Positions 45,733 to 55,360 of a stretch of DNA of 64,000 nt are shown here, in pieces; position 1 is the first letter of the stretch, and each line of letters starts with the position of its first letter. Below the pieces are notes generated by a model, which saw only the letters and a program-made list of their open reading frames with translations, had not been told where the DNA came from and searched no databases. This DNA comes from Oryzibacter oryziterrae (GTDB taxonomy: Bacteria; Pseudomonadota; Alphaproteobacteria; Rhizobiales; Pleomorphomonadaceae), in NCBI RefSeq assembly GCF_021864535.1, contig NZ_JAKJIC010000008.1, positions 124,001 through 188,000 on the forward strand, written 5' to 3'. Position numbers and translations under genes: made by a program.

Positions 45733-45963
45733 ATGGCGATGCAGGCACACGAGATCGAGGCGATGATCCGGGAAGCACTTCCCGACGCCAAGGTGGAGAT
45801 CCGCGATCTCGCAGGCGACGGGGACCATTATTCGGCTATCGTCGTGTCGGAGTCCTTCCGCGGTTTGAGCCGCGTCAAGCAGCACCAGCTCGTCTATGAT
45901 GCCCTCAAGGGCCGCATGGGCGGCGTCCTGCACGCCCTCGCCCTGCAGACCAGCGCTCCCTGA
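45733..45963 (+). CDS. BolA/IbaG-family protein
   Basis: A 76-residue protein starting at ATG 45733 (MAMQAHEIEAMIREALPDAKVE) behind AGGGGA. It has the class II KH-like BolA fold: IRDLAGDGDHYSAIVVSESFRGLSRVKQHQLVYDALKGRMGG, including the conserved His of the last helix region and HALAL at the end. BolA proteins bind monothiol glutaredoxins with a shared 2Fe-2S cluster, and the next gene is exactly such a glutaredoxin. The pair fits iron-sulfur sensing or trafficking. The purL-bolA-grxD order is common in alphaproteobacteria. Confidence 0.9.
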   Translation: MAMQAHEIEAMIREALPDAKVEIRDLAGDGDHYSAIVVSESFRGLSRVKQHQLVYDALKGRMGGVLHALALQTSAP

Positions 45964-45975
45964 GCCGAGCCATCG

Positions 45976-45999
45976 GCTGGCCAAAGGTCGCTGGCCAGC
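45976..45999 (+). repeat. Hairpin between bolA and grxD
   Basis: GCTGGCC-N10-GGCCAGC has perfect 7-bp arms, 13 bases after the bolA-like gene. No T-run follows, so it may modulate rather than end the transcript. Confidence 0.4.
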
Positions 46000-46163
46000 G
46001 CCGATCTGTTATCCGGAAATCGTGATTCCACTTTGCAGGACTTGCCTGTAAACTGATCACTGGCGTGCTGTTCGGCAACAGATGCGGGTCTTCACAGGCC
46101 CCGCCTCAGCCGGCGGCAGACACCATATCCCCGGGCCTTGCCCCCGGTACTGATGAGGAACCC

Positions 46164-46502
<339 letters not shown>

Positions 46503-46536
46503 TCAGGGCATTTGCCCGCAGGTTCCAAACGATGAT

Positions 46537-46570
46537 GAGAGCGCGACATGACTTTCGCGCTCTTTTTCTT
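46537..46570 (+). terminator. Rho-independent terminator after grxD
   Basis: AGAGCGCG...CGCGCTCT pairs over 8 bp and is followed by TTTTTCTTT. It ends the rightward purine/iron-sulfur block before the convergent chemoreceptor gene. Confidence 0.9.
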
Positions 46571-46592
46571 TCCGGCCTTGCCCTGTCCTCCA

Positions 46593-48476
46593 CTATCGCG
46601 CGACCGCCTGCGCCTCGAACTTCATCCCGCCCGTATTTCCGTCCGCCCACATCAGCTGGCCGCCGCAGCATTGCGCGGCATGCAGCAGGCGCACGGCCTT
46701 GCCGACGTCGACCTTGCTGACGCCGACCAGCCCAGCCCCGCCGTCGGACACGTCGCGCACACCCACATTGCGCATGCGCTGCCGGTCGAACAGCAGCCCG
46801 ATCGACATCACCTCTTCGCGGGGCGTACTGCGGCGGTCGCTCTGGCTCTCATTCTCGACGATGGCCGACGACAGATCCCCGAGGTTGGCGATGACCTCCT
46901 TGCTGGCCTCGTAGAGCCGCGACAGCTCCTCGAGTGCCTTGTCGTGGCGACCCATCTCGTGATGTTCGAGCGCGGCCTTGGCCGCCGCGTGCACGCGCTG
47001 ATGCGGGGTCTCCAGCGACACATAGGCCGACAAGGCCTTGAGGCGCCTGTCATCCAGACTGTCGTACCACTTGCCCAGCCGGCAGGAGTGATGGTCCGGC
47101 ACCGCCGATGCCTTCCAGTCGCCCTTGTTCATCACCGCGTCGACTGCCCGCTTGCGGAACAGCACATGGTCGATCTTGGCCATTTCGCAGAGGGATTGGG
47201 CCGACGACGAGCGGAACCAGGTCCGCGCCAGCCCGGCCAGCCGATCATTTCCGGACTGCAGCTTGCTGTTCATCGACTGCAGCAGATCCTCGCCCTGGCG
47301 CGCCAGATCCGCCGCATCGGACGCATCCTTGGCAATGATGGAACTCGCCTGCGACTGCTGTTCAATGACGGCGGTAATCTCCGAAATGCTCTGTGTAACG
47401 CCCGATGACGACGCCAGGATCTCCGACGCGATCCCGGTCGCCTTGGCCACGGCGGTCTGGCCATCCTCGACGGCTTTCTGCGACAAGCTCATCGCTTGGC
47501 CGATCCGGCTGATCACATCGCGAAGCGCCTCGATCTGGTGACCGATGCTGAGTGTCGCCCCACCGGTCTGCTGTGCAAGCTGCTTGACCTCGGCGGCCAC
47601 CACCGCAAAGCCCCTGCCGCTCTCCCCTGCCCGCGCCGCCTCGATGGTGGCGTTCAGCGCCAGCAGATTGGTCTGCTTGGCGATGGTGTCGATCACTGCC
47701 AGCACGTTGGTGATCTGATCGAAAGCGGCTGCGAGCTCGCTCACCTCGGACTGTGCCCGGTTGGAGGAATCGTTGATGGCGTCCATGGATGCCGCCACAC
47801 CGCCGACGGTGTGCTGCATGGCATCAACCGCATGCTGCGCCATCTCGGTCTGTTGCCGGGTGCGCACGCAGGACTGGGCGATCTCCTCGATCGAGCACAT
47901 CAACTCCGTCACAGCCGCAGCGATCTGCGCCGAGCCGTCCGTCGCCTTGCCCATGGAACGCTCCAGATAGGCGATCTCGATCGCGATATCATTGAGATCC
48001 CGCACCATGTCACCGAGATGGGCGAGGTTGCTCACATCCACGTCGAGCGCCTTGCGCTCGATCTGATGGGCGTAGCTGCGCGCCGAAATGATCCTGTGCA
48101 CTTCACTGAGCGCCCGCGCATAACGCTGCCCCAGAAGCCGCACTTCCCGGCGCGCCCTCCCCGGCAGCTGCGACCAGGACAACAACTTCGAAAGCGTCTG
48201 CACATGCAGAAAATCGAGCCCGTCCAACAGGATATGCGCTTCGACATCTCCTGCGATCGCCCGTGCCACCTCGATCTCAGGAAACTCCGCGCCAAGAATC
48301 TGCGTTGCCAGGTCGCCGACCGTCACGTCTTCAGGGCATTCCGGGTAGGCTAGATGAAAGGCTGCCTCGTCAAAGTCGAGCGCAGCAGCCAACTGTGCCG
48401 CCTCGCTCTTGCCGGCAAGTTCCACCAGCCCGGACAGAATATCCGCAGGACGCCTGTCTCCCAGGGAAGCACTCAT
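46593..48476 (-). CDS. Soluble chemoreceptor with MCP signalling, CZB zinc and PilZ c-di-GMP domains
   Basis: A 627-residue protein with no membrane helix. Residues 1-165 form a helical N-terminal region of no recognised family. The MCP signalling coiled coil spans about 165-415, with its tip [25 protein letters not shown], where CheA/CheW bind. A chemoreceptor zinc-binding (CZB) domain at about 435-520 keeps every ligand: HVLF, CRLGKW and HQRVH, at family spacings. A C-terminal PilZ domain from about 545 has RSTPR and DVSDGG, the complete c-di-GMP-binding pair. The receptor therefore appears able to read zinc or oxidants and c-di-GMP in the cytoplasm. The start at 48476 has only a weak ribosome site. 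Confidence 0.88.
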   Translation of the reverse strand: MSASLGDRRPADILSGLVELAGKSEAAQLAAALDFDEAAFHLAYPECPEDVTVGDLATQILGAEFPEIEVARAIAGDVEAHILLDGLDFLHVQTLSKLLSWSQLPGRARREVRLLGQRYARALSEVHRIISARSYAHQIERKALDVDVSNLAHLGDMVRDLNDIAIEIAYLERSMGKATDGSAQIAAAVTELMCSIEEIAQSCVRTRQQTEMAQHAVDAMQHTVGGVAASMDAINDSSNRAQSEVSELAAAFDQITNVLAVIDTIAKQTNLLALNATIEAARAGESGRGFAVVAAEVKQLAQQTGGATLSIGHQIEALRDVISRIGQAMSLSQKAVEDGQTAVAKATGIASEILASSSGVTQSISEITAVIEQQSQASSIIAKDASDAADLARQGEDLLQSMNSKLQSGNDRLAGLARTWFRSSSAQSLCEMAKIDHVLFRKRAVDAVMNKGDWKASAVPDHHSCRLGKWYDSLDDRRLKALSAYVSLETPHQRVHAAAKAALEHHEMGRHDKALEELSRLYEASKEVIANLGDLSSAIVENESQSDRRSTPREEVMSIGLLFDRQRMRNVGVRDVSDGGAGLVGVSKVDVGKAVRLLHAAQCCGGQLMWADGNTGGMKFEAQAVAR

Positions 48477-48841
48477 GGCACCATCCGATCAAGCTCAATT
48501 GAATACTCCTGAACCAAGAGCTAGCTTCAATTGGCTAATCAGATGTTAAATCACCCCTTAATTGCATCACTCATATTGCATGCATAAGATTACATCGCAA
48601 TAAATGACAGGGATACCAAAGTAACAATCAGGACACACGCATCATTTATATTTCAAAATCACAAGAATATTTTCACAATAATCCACAGTGTATACAATAA
48701 GGCACCGTACGTTCACAAGAACATATGTGACGACAGCCGAGTCGCAAACAGACCTCAATGTGAATTAGATTTCAATAATATATCAAAAGACACCGCCATA
48801 CCTGTTTGTCGCTCAATGCGATCAGTCCGAAAGTCGGCGCC
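48477..48841. promoter_or_regulatory. AT-rich intergenic region upstream of the chemoreceptor gene
   Basis: A 365-bp gap that is strikingly AT-rich for this genome (bases 48661-48720 hold 21 G/C of 60). It contains small dyads such as TGCATGCA near 48577 and GTTC-ACAA-GAAC near 48711. The leftward chemoreceptor promoter should be here. I see no gene. Confidence 0.5.
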
Positions 48842-50182
48842 CTACTTCACCTTGACTTGCAACCCAAGCGCAAACTCGCCCAGACTTGCATTCCAGCCCT
48901 GCTTGAGCCCGCTGCCGGCGATCGTCTGCGCCCCATTGGCAAAGCGGATGGCATAGACCGGCCGTCCGGCAAGCGATGGCGACGCGTCCGGAGCCGCAGC
49001 CGACAGGAAATAGCTTCCCTTGGGCAGCGTCACCGGCACCGGCCAGGTCCAGCTCTCCGTCCTGGTGGCCGATGCCCCCAAAGTCGCAAGATCCCGGCCC
49101 GCCAACGTCTTCACCAGTGTCCCGTCCGCCGATCGGATCCGCAGAACCAGCCTGCGAGGATTGACCGGCGCCGCCCAGCCCACATTCCTGAGCGTCACCG
49201 ACACTGCCGCGTCACTGCCGCGAAGGACGCTTTCCGATGCCGTCGCCTTGGTCAGCTGCAGCCGATAGCCCAGCGATCGGCTCACATCATCGAGACACCC
49301 GCCGGCGCGCCAGCCATCAATGAAGGGGCCATACCAATCGCGTCCCAGGAAGCTCATGTGAAACCTGGCGCCCTCCGCCAGAATGTCCGCGCATCCCGTC
49401 CGCTCGCCGACCGTCGTCTTGTCGTAGTAGCAAGTCTCGCCACCGAAGGGCGCCTGCTTGGTCATCGCGGCCAGATAGCCCTTCTCGGCGCTCCTCCTGG
49501 CCGCGTCGTCGGAGAATGTGCCCACGTCGGTGGTATCGGCCAGAAAACAGTCGTTGAACATACCGATGCGCGGCGAGGCCGCTGCCTGCGGATACCAGAG
49601 CTTCAGATCATCGGGCGTCCGCCACATCAGCTTGCGATCGGCCGGCAGCGCCGCCAGCAGTGCGTCGCCGATCTTCTTCTTGTTGGCGGGCGCCGACAGC
49701 CCGCTCGACGATGAATGCCCCTCGCCCCACGGTCCGATGAAGCCCATCTCCCAGACGAACACCACGTCCTTGTTGGCCGCCACCACAGGCTTCACCTGCG
49801 CGATATGGCGCAGCACTTGCGCCACGCTTGCATCAAGGCCAACAGAGCCGCTGAAGCCGTCGTTATAGGCAAAGCGCAGAATGAGCTTCAGCCCCTTGGC
49901 GCGCACCAACGCGAACTGCGTCGCGAGCGCATCGAGCACCGATTTCGGCAGATCGCGACCGCGATAGGCATCAAGCCGCACCGGCGCATAGATCACCGTC
50001 CCGGCACCTGCCGCATAGTCGAGATCCGACGCCGTCGCCTTCAGGAAATCGCCATTGGCCTCGCGCCAGAAGCCCCGCTCCGGATTGCGAAAATCGCTGC
50101 CCGAGGCAACGAACCCCACGCTTGTCGCCTGCGCGCCGGCGCAAAGACACACAACGACTGCCGCAATCAGCAAGCGCAACAT
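48842..50182 (-). CDS. Exported DUF4874/DUF4832 protein
   Basis: A 446-residue secreted protein. ATG 50182 behind GGGAG begins a signal peptide ending at GAQA. The mature protein opens with NPERGFWREANGDF, the DUF4874 hallmark, then a TIM-barrel-like part (LILRFAYNDG, VVFVWEMGFIGPWGEGHSSSSG, LMWRTPDDLKLWY, IGMFNDCFLAD). The DUF4832 C-terminal half ends in beta-sandwich strands. This pair occurs in bacterial secreted proteins resembling glycoside hydrolases, and the acidic residues in WEMGFIGPWGEG could be catalytic, but no substrate is known. Length and order are typical. Confidence 0.8.
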   Translation of the reverse strand: MLRLLIAAVVVCLCAGAQATSVGFVASGSDFRNPERGFWREANGDFLKATASDLDYAAGAGTVIYAPVRLDAYRGRDLPKSVLDALATQFALVRAKGLKLILRFAYNDGFSGSVGLDASVAQVLRHIAQVKPVVAANKDVVFVWEMGFIGPWGEGHSSSSGLSAPANKKKIGDALLAALPADRKLMWRTPDDLKLWYPQAAASPRIGMFNDCFLADTTDVGTFSDDAARRSAEKGYLAAMTKQAPFGGETCYYDKTTVGERTGCADILAEGARFHMSFLGRDWYGPFIDGWRAGGCLDDVSRSLGYRLQLTKATASESVLRGSDAAVSVTLRNVGWAAPVNPRRLVLRIRSADGTLVKTLAGRDLATLGASATRTESWTWPVPVTLPKGSYFLSAAAPDASPSLAGRPVYAIRFANGAQTIAGSGLKQGWNASLGEFALGLQVKVK

Positions 50183-50354
50183 GGCAGGCTCCCTCTGCCC
50201 CCGAACTTCCGCCAGGGACCTTTGCATCCACCTTAACGCAATCCGGTCATTTGCACCGATGACCGATAATTGAAGACGCGCTGCGCAATCACCCTTGATT
50301 GGCCGTCGACCCGCATGCTCTCCTCGCCGCCCAACCGCTTCCATGAGGATAAGC

Positions 50355-51467
50355 ATGACCGTCTCCGCCGCCCGCATCGACGCTGTGATCGACCGCTATC
50401 TCGGCCCCAAAATCGTCGGCACCAACATCCTCGTCGCCGAACGAGGTGAGATTGTCTACGCCCGCGCCGCCGGCTTTCTCGATCGCGAGGCCGGCCGTCC
50501 GATGGCGCCGCGCACGTTGTTCCGCCTCGCCTCCGTCACCAAGCCCATGGTCTCCGTCGCCGCCCTCTCGCTTGTCGAAAGCGGCATCATCGCCCTCGAT
50601 GATCCGGTCACGCGGTTCCTGCCGAACTTCCGCCCACGCCTGAAAGATGGCCGCGAGCCCGTCATCACCATCCATCACCTGATGACCCACACCTCCGGCC
50701 TCACCTATGACCTCGGTCACGGCCGCGTCGACAAGCCGGCCTCGGGCGGCCTCGACGACGCCACGCTCACCATGGCGGAAAATCTCGAGCGCGTCGCCGC
50801 GCTGCCGCTCGCCTTCGCGCCCGGCGCATCCTGGTGCTACAGCGTTGGCATCGATGTGCTCGGGGGGCTCCTGGAAGCAGCCACCGGAGAGAGCCTGCCC
50901 GATATCGTGCGGAGCCGCGTCACCGCCCCGCTCGGCATGGCAGACACCGATTTCTGGCCCCTCGCGCCAGACCGCCTGGCGATTCCCTATGCCGATGGCA
51001 GCACGCCGCCGCATGTCATGGGTGAAATGGAGCGCGTCCCCTGGAACGACGGCTTTGCCGTCTTCTCCCCTGCGCGCAGCTTCCGCCGCGACGTCTTCCC
51101 CTCAGGAGGCGCCGGCATGGTCGGCACCGCCGAGGATTTCATCGTCTTCCTCGAAGCCCTGCGCAAGGGCGGTGCGCCGCTGCTCAGCGCCGCCAGCCTG
51201 CCCCTGCTGTCCGACGTTCACACCAAGGGCATCGAGACCGAGCGCCCAGGCATGGGCTACTCGCATGGCTGGTCCATCATCCACGATCCCAAGGCCGGAA
51301 TGGCGCCCTTCAATCCGGGCACCTGGAGCTGGGGCGGCATCTACGGCCATCAGTGGCTGGTCGATCCCACCGCCGAAATCTCGGCCGTGATCTTCTCCAA
51401 CACGGCGATGGAAGGCTGCACCGGCCAGTATCCGCTGGACGTACGCGACGCGATCTTCGCCCGCTGA
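50355..51467 (+). CDS. Beta-lactamase-fold serine hydrolase (class C/esterase family VIII type)
   Basis: A 370-residue protein without a signal peptide, starting at ATG 50355 behind GAGGAT. The nucleophile motif SxxK is SVTK in LFRLASVTKPMVS near residue 61. The tyrosine motif reads YSV in WCYSVGIDVLGGLLE, instead of the YxN of true class C beta-lactamases. The MTHTSGLTYDLG and YSHGWSI stretches are also family features. The YSV form and cytoplasmic location favour an esterase rather than antibiotic hydrolysis. A bidirectional terminator follows. Confidence 0.88.
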   Translation: MTVSAARIDAVIDRYLGPKIVGTNILVAERGEIVYARAAGFLDREAGRPMAPRTLFRLASVTKPMVSVAALSLVESGIIALDDPVTRFLPNFRPRLKDGREPVITIHHLMTHTSGLTYDLGHGRVDKPASGGLDDATLTMAENLERVAALPLAFAPGASWCYSVGIDVLGGLLEAATGESLPDIVRSRVTAPLGMADTDFWPLAPDRLAIPYADGSTPPHVMGEMERVPWNDGFAVFSPARSFRRDVFPSGGAGMVGTAEDFIVFLEALRKGGAPLLSAASLPLLSDVHTKGIETERPGMGYSHGWSIIHDPKAGMAPFNPGTWSWGGIYGHQWLVDPTAEISAVIFSNTAMEGCTGQYPLDVRDAIFAR

Positions 51468-51475
51468 AGCCCCAA

Positions 51476-51504
51476 AACAAAAAGGCCGCCCAAACGGGCG
51501 GCCT
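51476..51504. terminator. Bidirectional terminator between the hydrolase and rpsD
   Basis: AAGGCCGCCC-AAA-GGGCGGCCTT is a perfect stem at 51482-51503. The minus strand runs into TTTTTGTTTT, a strong tail for rpsD, and the plus strand into CTTCTCG, a weak tail for the hydrolase. Confidence 0.88.
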
Positions 51505-51529
51505 TCTCGATTGTGTCCGGCAGAACCGA

Positions 51530-52147
51530 TCAGCGCGAATAGAATTCGACGACCAGGTTCGGCTCCATCTTGACGGCGTAGGGGACGTCAGCCAGAGCCG
51601 GCACGCGGATCAGCTTGGCGACCTTCTTGGCCGGATCGACTTCGATATAGTCCGGAACGTCGCGCTCGGCGAGATCCTGGGCCTCGATCACGAGGGCCAG
51701 TTCCTTCGACTTCTGGCGCACTTCGACCACATCGCCAACCTTCACGCGGTAGGAACCGATGTTGACGCGGCGGCCGTTGACCTGCACGTGACCATGGTTC
51801 ACGAACTGGCGGGCGGCGAAGATGGTCGGAACGAACTTGGCGCGGTAGACGATGGCGTCCAGACGCGACTCGAGCAGACCGATGAGGGCTTCAGACGTGT
51901 CGCCACGCAGACGGGAAGCTTCCTCGTAGATCTTGTAGAACTGCTTTTCGGCGAGATCGCCGTAATAGCCCTTCAGCTTCTGCTTGGCGCGGAGCTGCAG
52001 ACCGTAGTCCGAGGTCTTGCCCTTGCGGCGCTGGCCATGCTGGCCGGGGCCGTATTCGCGCTTGTTGACCGGGCTCTTGGGACGACCCCACAGGTTTTCA
52101 CCCATGCGGCGGTCGATCTTGTACTTTGCACTATGGCGCTTGGACAT
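51530..52147 (-). CDS. rpsD: 30S ribosomal protein S4
   Basis: A 205-residue primary 16S rRNA-binding protein. ATG 52147 ([21 protein letters not shown]) follows GGGAT, and an upstream frame adds unrelated sequence. Motifs are [37 protein letters not shown] and the S4 domain [38 protein letters not shown]. As in many alphaproteobacteria the gene stands alone rather than in the alpha operon. The long structured leader suggests its own regulation. Confidence 0.97.
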   Translation of the reverse strand: MSKRHSAKYKIDRRMGENLWGRPKSPVNKREYGPGQHGQRRKGKTSDYGLQLRAKQKLKGYYGDLAEKQFYKIYEEASRLRGDTSEALIGLLESRLDAIVYRAKFVPTIFAARQFVNHGHVQVNGRRVNIGSYRVKVGDVVEVRQKSKELALVIEAQDLAERDVPDYIEVDPAKKVAKLIRVPALADVPYAVKMEPNLVVEFYSR

Positions 52148-52206
52148 CGCGTATCCCGTTTGGCTATGGTTTTGTTCAGGACGCGCGCCCTCCTCTGCCT
52201 CCAGTC

Positions 52207-52352
52207 CGGAGTTTCCTCCGCGGAGACCGACAGGACGAGATGCCGCGCTGGCGTCTCGATCCACGGGACACGTGAACGATCACGCGGGCCCTCTCGATCG
52301 AAAGGTCCCGCGCGACTGCGGGCTCATTAGTCGACAACGGATGTCTTGTCAA
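52207..52352 (-). promoter_or_regulatory. rpsD promoter and structured leader
   Basis: A TTGACA (minus strand, 52347-52352) with ACTAAT 15 bases on, or TAATGA 17 bases on, is a plausible promoter. The leader of about 175 bases contains three hairpins: CGCGGG...CCCGCG at 52283-52312, CGAGATGCC/GGCGTCTCG at 52236-52258 and CGGAG-TTTC-CTCCG at 52207-52220. S4 autoregulation through leader RNA is known in other bacteria; here it is inferred. Confidence 0.5.
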
Positions 52353-52623
52353 TCTTTGCGCTACAATTGGGACCATATCCGCCGCTGCTCCAGCAGGCGC
52401 CGCATGTTCTCTCGTCGCTCAGCCACCTTGCAGCACGTATTTCCCCCATCCCCAAAACGGGCAAAAGGCATTCCGCCCCAACTCATGCACATGTCCTGAT
52501 GCGTCCGGTACAAACCGCGCAAATGGGCGAATAGTCGTCATACCGAGTTCATAATAAAGCGAACGGAGGTCATGTTAAGTCTATATCAAGGGCTTGCCCT
52601 ATATTTCAAAAAGGAGACGGGCG
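52353..52623. other. Region upstream of the EAL-CBS-GGDEF gene
   Basis: About 270 bases with no gene seen. It should hold the rightward promoter; AATTGGGACCATAT and other AT-rich patches are present but give no convincing -35/-10 pair. AGGAG at 52612 serves the start at 52624. Confidence 0.4.
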
Positions 52624-54486
52624 ATGCAATCGCGTCTCGCTCCAACGCCAAGTCCTTCGGGCCCAGACAACGAGCAATCGACGCTGATGCTGAGGTTAGC
52701 AGCCGAAAATGGCCAGTTCCGTGCGCCTCCGCCGCGCCTGGAACTTCCGTCGGCGATTTTCTACGCACTGCAACCCATCGTCGATGTGCACACCGGCGTT
52801 GCCTACGCCTACGAAGCTCTCGTCCGTGGAACCGACACCGCCGGCTACGCCAGCATTGATTCCTTCTTCGATCAGGCCGCCGACAACGGAACGCTGTTGC
52901 CAACGGAGTTGGCGCTGCACGAGATGGCACTGGCTGCCTTCCGCCGCCTGCCGCCCGGACCGGATCGCAAGCTGTTCCTCAACGTCGACAATCGCATTTT
53001 CAACTCCGAGCTCTTCGATCCCACGCTGATCGCCAACGCCGCCCTCAGCATGGGCGTGCCGCCCGCCTCGGTCACCATCGAACTGTCGGAGAAGCATTCG
53101 GCCAGCGCATCCGGCGATGCGGTGGATCTTGTGCGCCGTTTGCGCCGCACGGGCCTGAAGATCGCCATCGACGACTTCGGCCAGGGTTTCTCCGAGCTGC
53201 GCCTGCTCTATGACGCCACCCCCGAATATGTGAAGATCGATCGCTTCTTCATCGCCGGCATTGCCCAGTCGGCGCGCAAGCGGCTCTTCGTGACCACTGT
53301 CGTCAACCTCGCCCACGTCCTTGGTGCCCGTGTGGTCGCAGAGGGCGTCGAGACCGAGGAAGAGTTTCTCACCTGCCGTGAGATTGGCTGCGACCTGATC
53401 CAGGGCTGGTTCATCGCCCGCCCCTACCGCGATCTCACGTCGGTGCCCAATGTCTACATGGTCCCGCGGGAAATCGACGCCAACGGCCTGATGTCCTGCA
53501 CGCACCAGTATTTCGGCCCCGAGGACTTCGAGGCCATTACCCCGCTGATGATCGACGCCCAACTGACGGCCTTGTTCCATCATTTCCGGGCAAATCCCGA
53601 GCGCAACGCCTTCCCGATCGTGGACGATCACTTCGAACCGGTCGGGATCGTCCGCGAACAGGACTTCCGCAGCTACGTCTACAGCCAGTTCGGCGCGGAA
53701 CTGCTGACCAACCCGTCCTTCCCCAAGACCGTCACCGATTTCGTGGTCAAGGTCCCGGTGGTCGAGATCGGCAGCAGCATCGAAGCCGCCCTGGTCAAGC
53801 TGGAAGCGGTTGATACGCTGGACGGCGTGATCGTTGCCGAAAACAGCAAGTATCTGGGCTACGTGTCCGCATCGGCGCTGCTCTCCCTGATCAACGAGCA
53901 TCGCGTCGTCGCCGCTCGCGACCAGAATCCGCTCAGCCAGTTGCCGGGCAACGCCTCCATCAACAGGCAGATCCTGACGATGGGCGAGCGGACCGGAGAG
54001 ACCCGGCTGCTCTGCTATTTCGATTTCAACCACTTCAAGCCGTTCAACGACACCTACGGCTTCCGCCAGGGCGATCGGGCCATCGTCCTGTTTGCCGATC
54101 TGCTCAAGCAACGGACAGCGCCGCTCGGCGGCTTCCTCGGTCATATTGGCGGTGACGACTTCTTCGCGGCCTTCTCGGGTGTCGACATCTCCGATGTCGA
54201 ACAGGCGCTCGACGAGATTCTCGACCGCTTCCACACCGACATCCAGGTCTTCTACGCCGCCGAGGATCGAGCCAACGGCTTCATTGAAGCCGAGGACCGC
54301 GAAGGGCGCAGGCAGATCTACCCCTTCATGACCTGCTCGGCCGCCTTGATGGTGCTGCCCGAAGGCCGCAGCCTCAAGACCATCGACGAGTTCTCCCGCG
54401 CCGCCGCTCTGGCCAAGCGGGCCGCCAAGCTGTCTCCCGGCAATCGCATCACGCAGATCATAGGGGAAGTTGTGCGTAATCCGTGA
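52624..54486 (+). CDS. EAL-CBS-GGDEF c-di-GMP signalling protein
   Basis: A 620-residue cytoplasmic protein; ATG 52624 has AGGAG 8 bases upstream. The order is an EAL phosphodiesterase domain (about 45-285), a CBS-pair region (about 300-435; FPIVDDHFEPVGIVREQDF and LDGVIVAENSKYLGYVSASAL) and a GGDEF domain (about 455-610). The EAL part keeps its catalytic set: YEALVRG, NVDNRIF, ELSEKH, IDDFGQGFSELRLL, VKIDRFF and EGVETEEEF, so c-di-GMP hydrolysis is likely. The GGDEF signature is GGDDF, which may still allow cyclase activity or act as a GTP sensor. CBS domains could bind adenine nucleotides. Its last 29 bases overlap murI, which converges. Confidence 0.9.
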   Translation: MQSRLAPTPSPSGPDNEQSTLMLRLAAENGQFRAPPPRLELPSAIFYALQPIVDVHTGVAYAYEALVRGTDTAGYASIDSFFDQAADNGTLLPTELALHEMALAAFRRLPPGPDRKLFLNVDNRIFNSELFDPTLIANAALSMGVPPASVTIELSEKHSASASGDAVDLVRRLRRTGLKIAIDDFGQGFSELRLLYDATPEYVKIDRFFIAGIAQSARKRLFVTTVVNLAHVLGARVVAEGVETEEEFLTCREIGCDLIQGWFIARPYRDLTSVPNVYMVPREIDANGLMSCTHQYFGPEDFEAITPLMIDAQLTALFHHFRANPERNAFPIVDDHFEPVGIVREQDFRSYVYSQFGAELLTNPSFPKTVTDFVVKVPVVEIGSSIEAALVKLEAVDTLDGVIVAENSKYLGYVSASALLSLINEHRVVAARDQNPLSQLPGNASINRQILTMGERTGETRLLCYFDFNHFKPFNDTYGFRQGDRAIVLFADLLKQRTAPLGGFLGHIGGDDFFAAFSGVDISDVEQALDEILDRFHTDIQVFYAAEDRANGFIEAEDREGRRQIYPFMTCSAALMVLPEGRSLKTIDEFSRAAALAKRAAKLSPGNRITQIIGEVVRNP

Positions 54487-55249
54487 AGCCGAAGGCTTCG
54501 AGGAACCGCGCCGACGGCAGGCTACCTGTCGCCCGGAAACTGTGCTGACGCCGCTCTCCCGCCTGCGGAGCCCGCGCCATCTCAGCGGTCACCGACACCA
54601 CGCGCCGCGCAATCGCCGGCGCCGGATCGATCCACTCCACCGGCCACGGGGCAATCGCCTGCAGGCGATCGAGCAGAAGTGGATAGTGGGTGCAGGCTAG
54701 CGCCACGCAGTCGGTTCTCCGTCCGTCCTTCTCGACGAAGCACGGCGCAATCTCGTCCAGCAGCTCCGCATCGCTGACGTCGCCGCCGTTGTAATGACGC
54801 TCGACGAGGCTGGCGAGTTTCCACGACCCCACCAGCGTGAACTCGCAGTCCTGGCCGTAATGCCGGATCAGGTCATAGGTATAGTCGCGCTTCACCGTGC
54901 CGGGCGTTGCCAGCACCGACACGAGGCGGGAATGGCTATGCTCGGCCGCGGGCTTCACCGCCGGCACGGTCCCCACCACCGGAAGGCTGAACCGGCTGCG
55001 CAGAGGCGGCAGCACCAGCGTCGAGGCGGTGTTGCAGGCAATCACCAGCGCCGCCGGGTTGAGATCGGGCAGCACCGCCTCCATCAGCAGCATCACGCGA
55101 TCGATCAGGGCCTGCGGCTCCAGTCCGCCATAGGGGAAAATCGCGGAGTCGGCGAGGTAATCAAGCCCCACGTCTGGCATCGCCTTCATGATCTCGGCCG
55201 CAACCGAAAGACCGCCGACACCGCTATCGAACACGAAAATGCGCATCAT
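54458..55249 (-). CDS. murI: Glutamate racemase
   Basis: A 263-residue enzyme that makes D-glutamate for peptidoglycan. The two catalytic cysteines are in VIACNTAS and LACTHYPLL; FDSGVGGLSVAAEI at the start and YLADSAIFPYGG complete the set. Length is normal. The gene starts at 55249 and its 3' end overlaps the EAL-CBS-GGDEF gene by 29 bases in convergent orientation. A TA-flanked palindromic element lies about 110 bases upstream. Confidence 0.95.
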   Translation of the reverse strand: MMRIFVFDSGVGGLSVAAEIMKAMPDVGLDYLADSAIFPYGGLEPQALIDRVMLLMEAVLPDLNPAALVIACNTASTLVLPPLRSRFSLPVVGTVPAVKPAAEHSHSRLVSVLATPGTVKRDYTYDLIRHYGQDCEFTLVGSWKLASLVERHYNGGDVSDAELLDEIAPCFVEKDGRRTDCVALACTHYPLLLDRLQAIAPWPVEWIDPAPAIARRVVSVTAEMARAPQAGERRQHSFRATGSLPSARFLEAFGFTDYAQLPL

Positions 55250-55360
55250 CCCGCCATGGCGCCCCGCGGCGCCGTTCTGCTCCGTTTGTCCGCACCCTTA
55301 CCGCACATTGCGGCGCCATTCCGGCGCGGACTCTGAAATATGCCTGCGATCCAGAGCCTA

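Noticed and set aside
48661-48720. Replication origin or DnaA-box cluster in the AT-rich gap
   Set aside because: Only one near-match to TTATCCACA is present (TAATCCACA) and no origin-linked genes are nearby.
50355-51467. Antibiotic-resistance beta-lactamase
   Set aside because: No signal peptide, and the Tyr motif is YSV rather than YxN; an esterase-like hydrolase is more likely.
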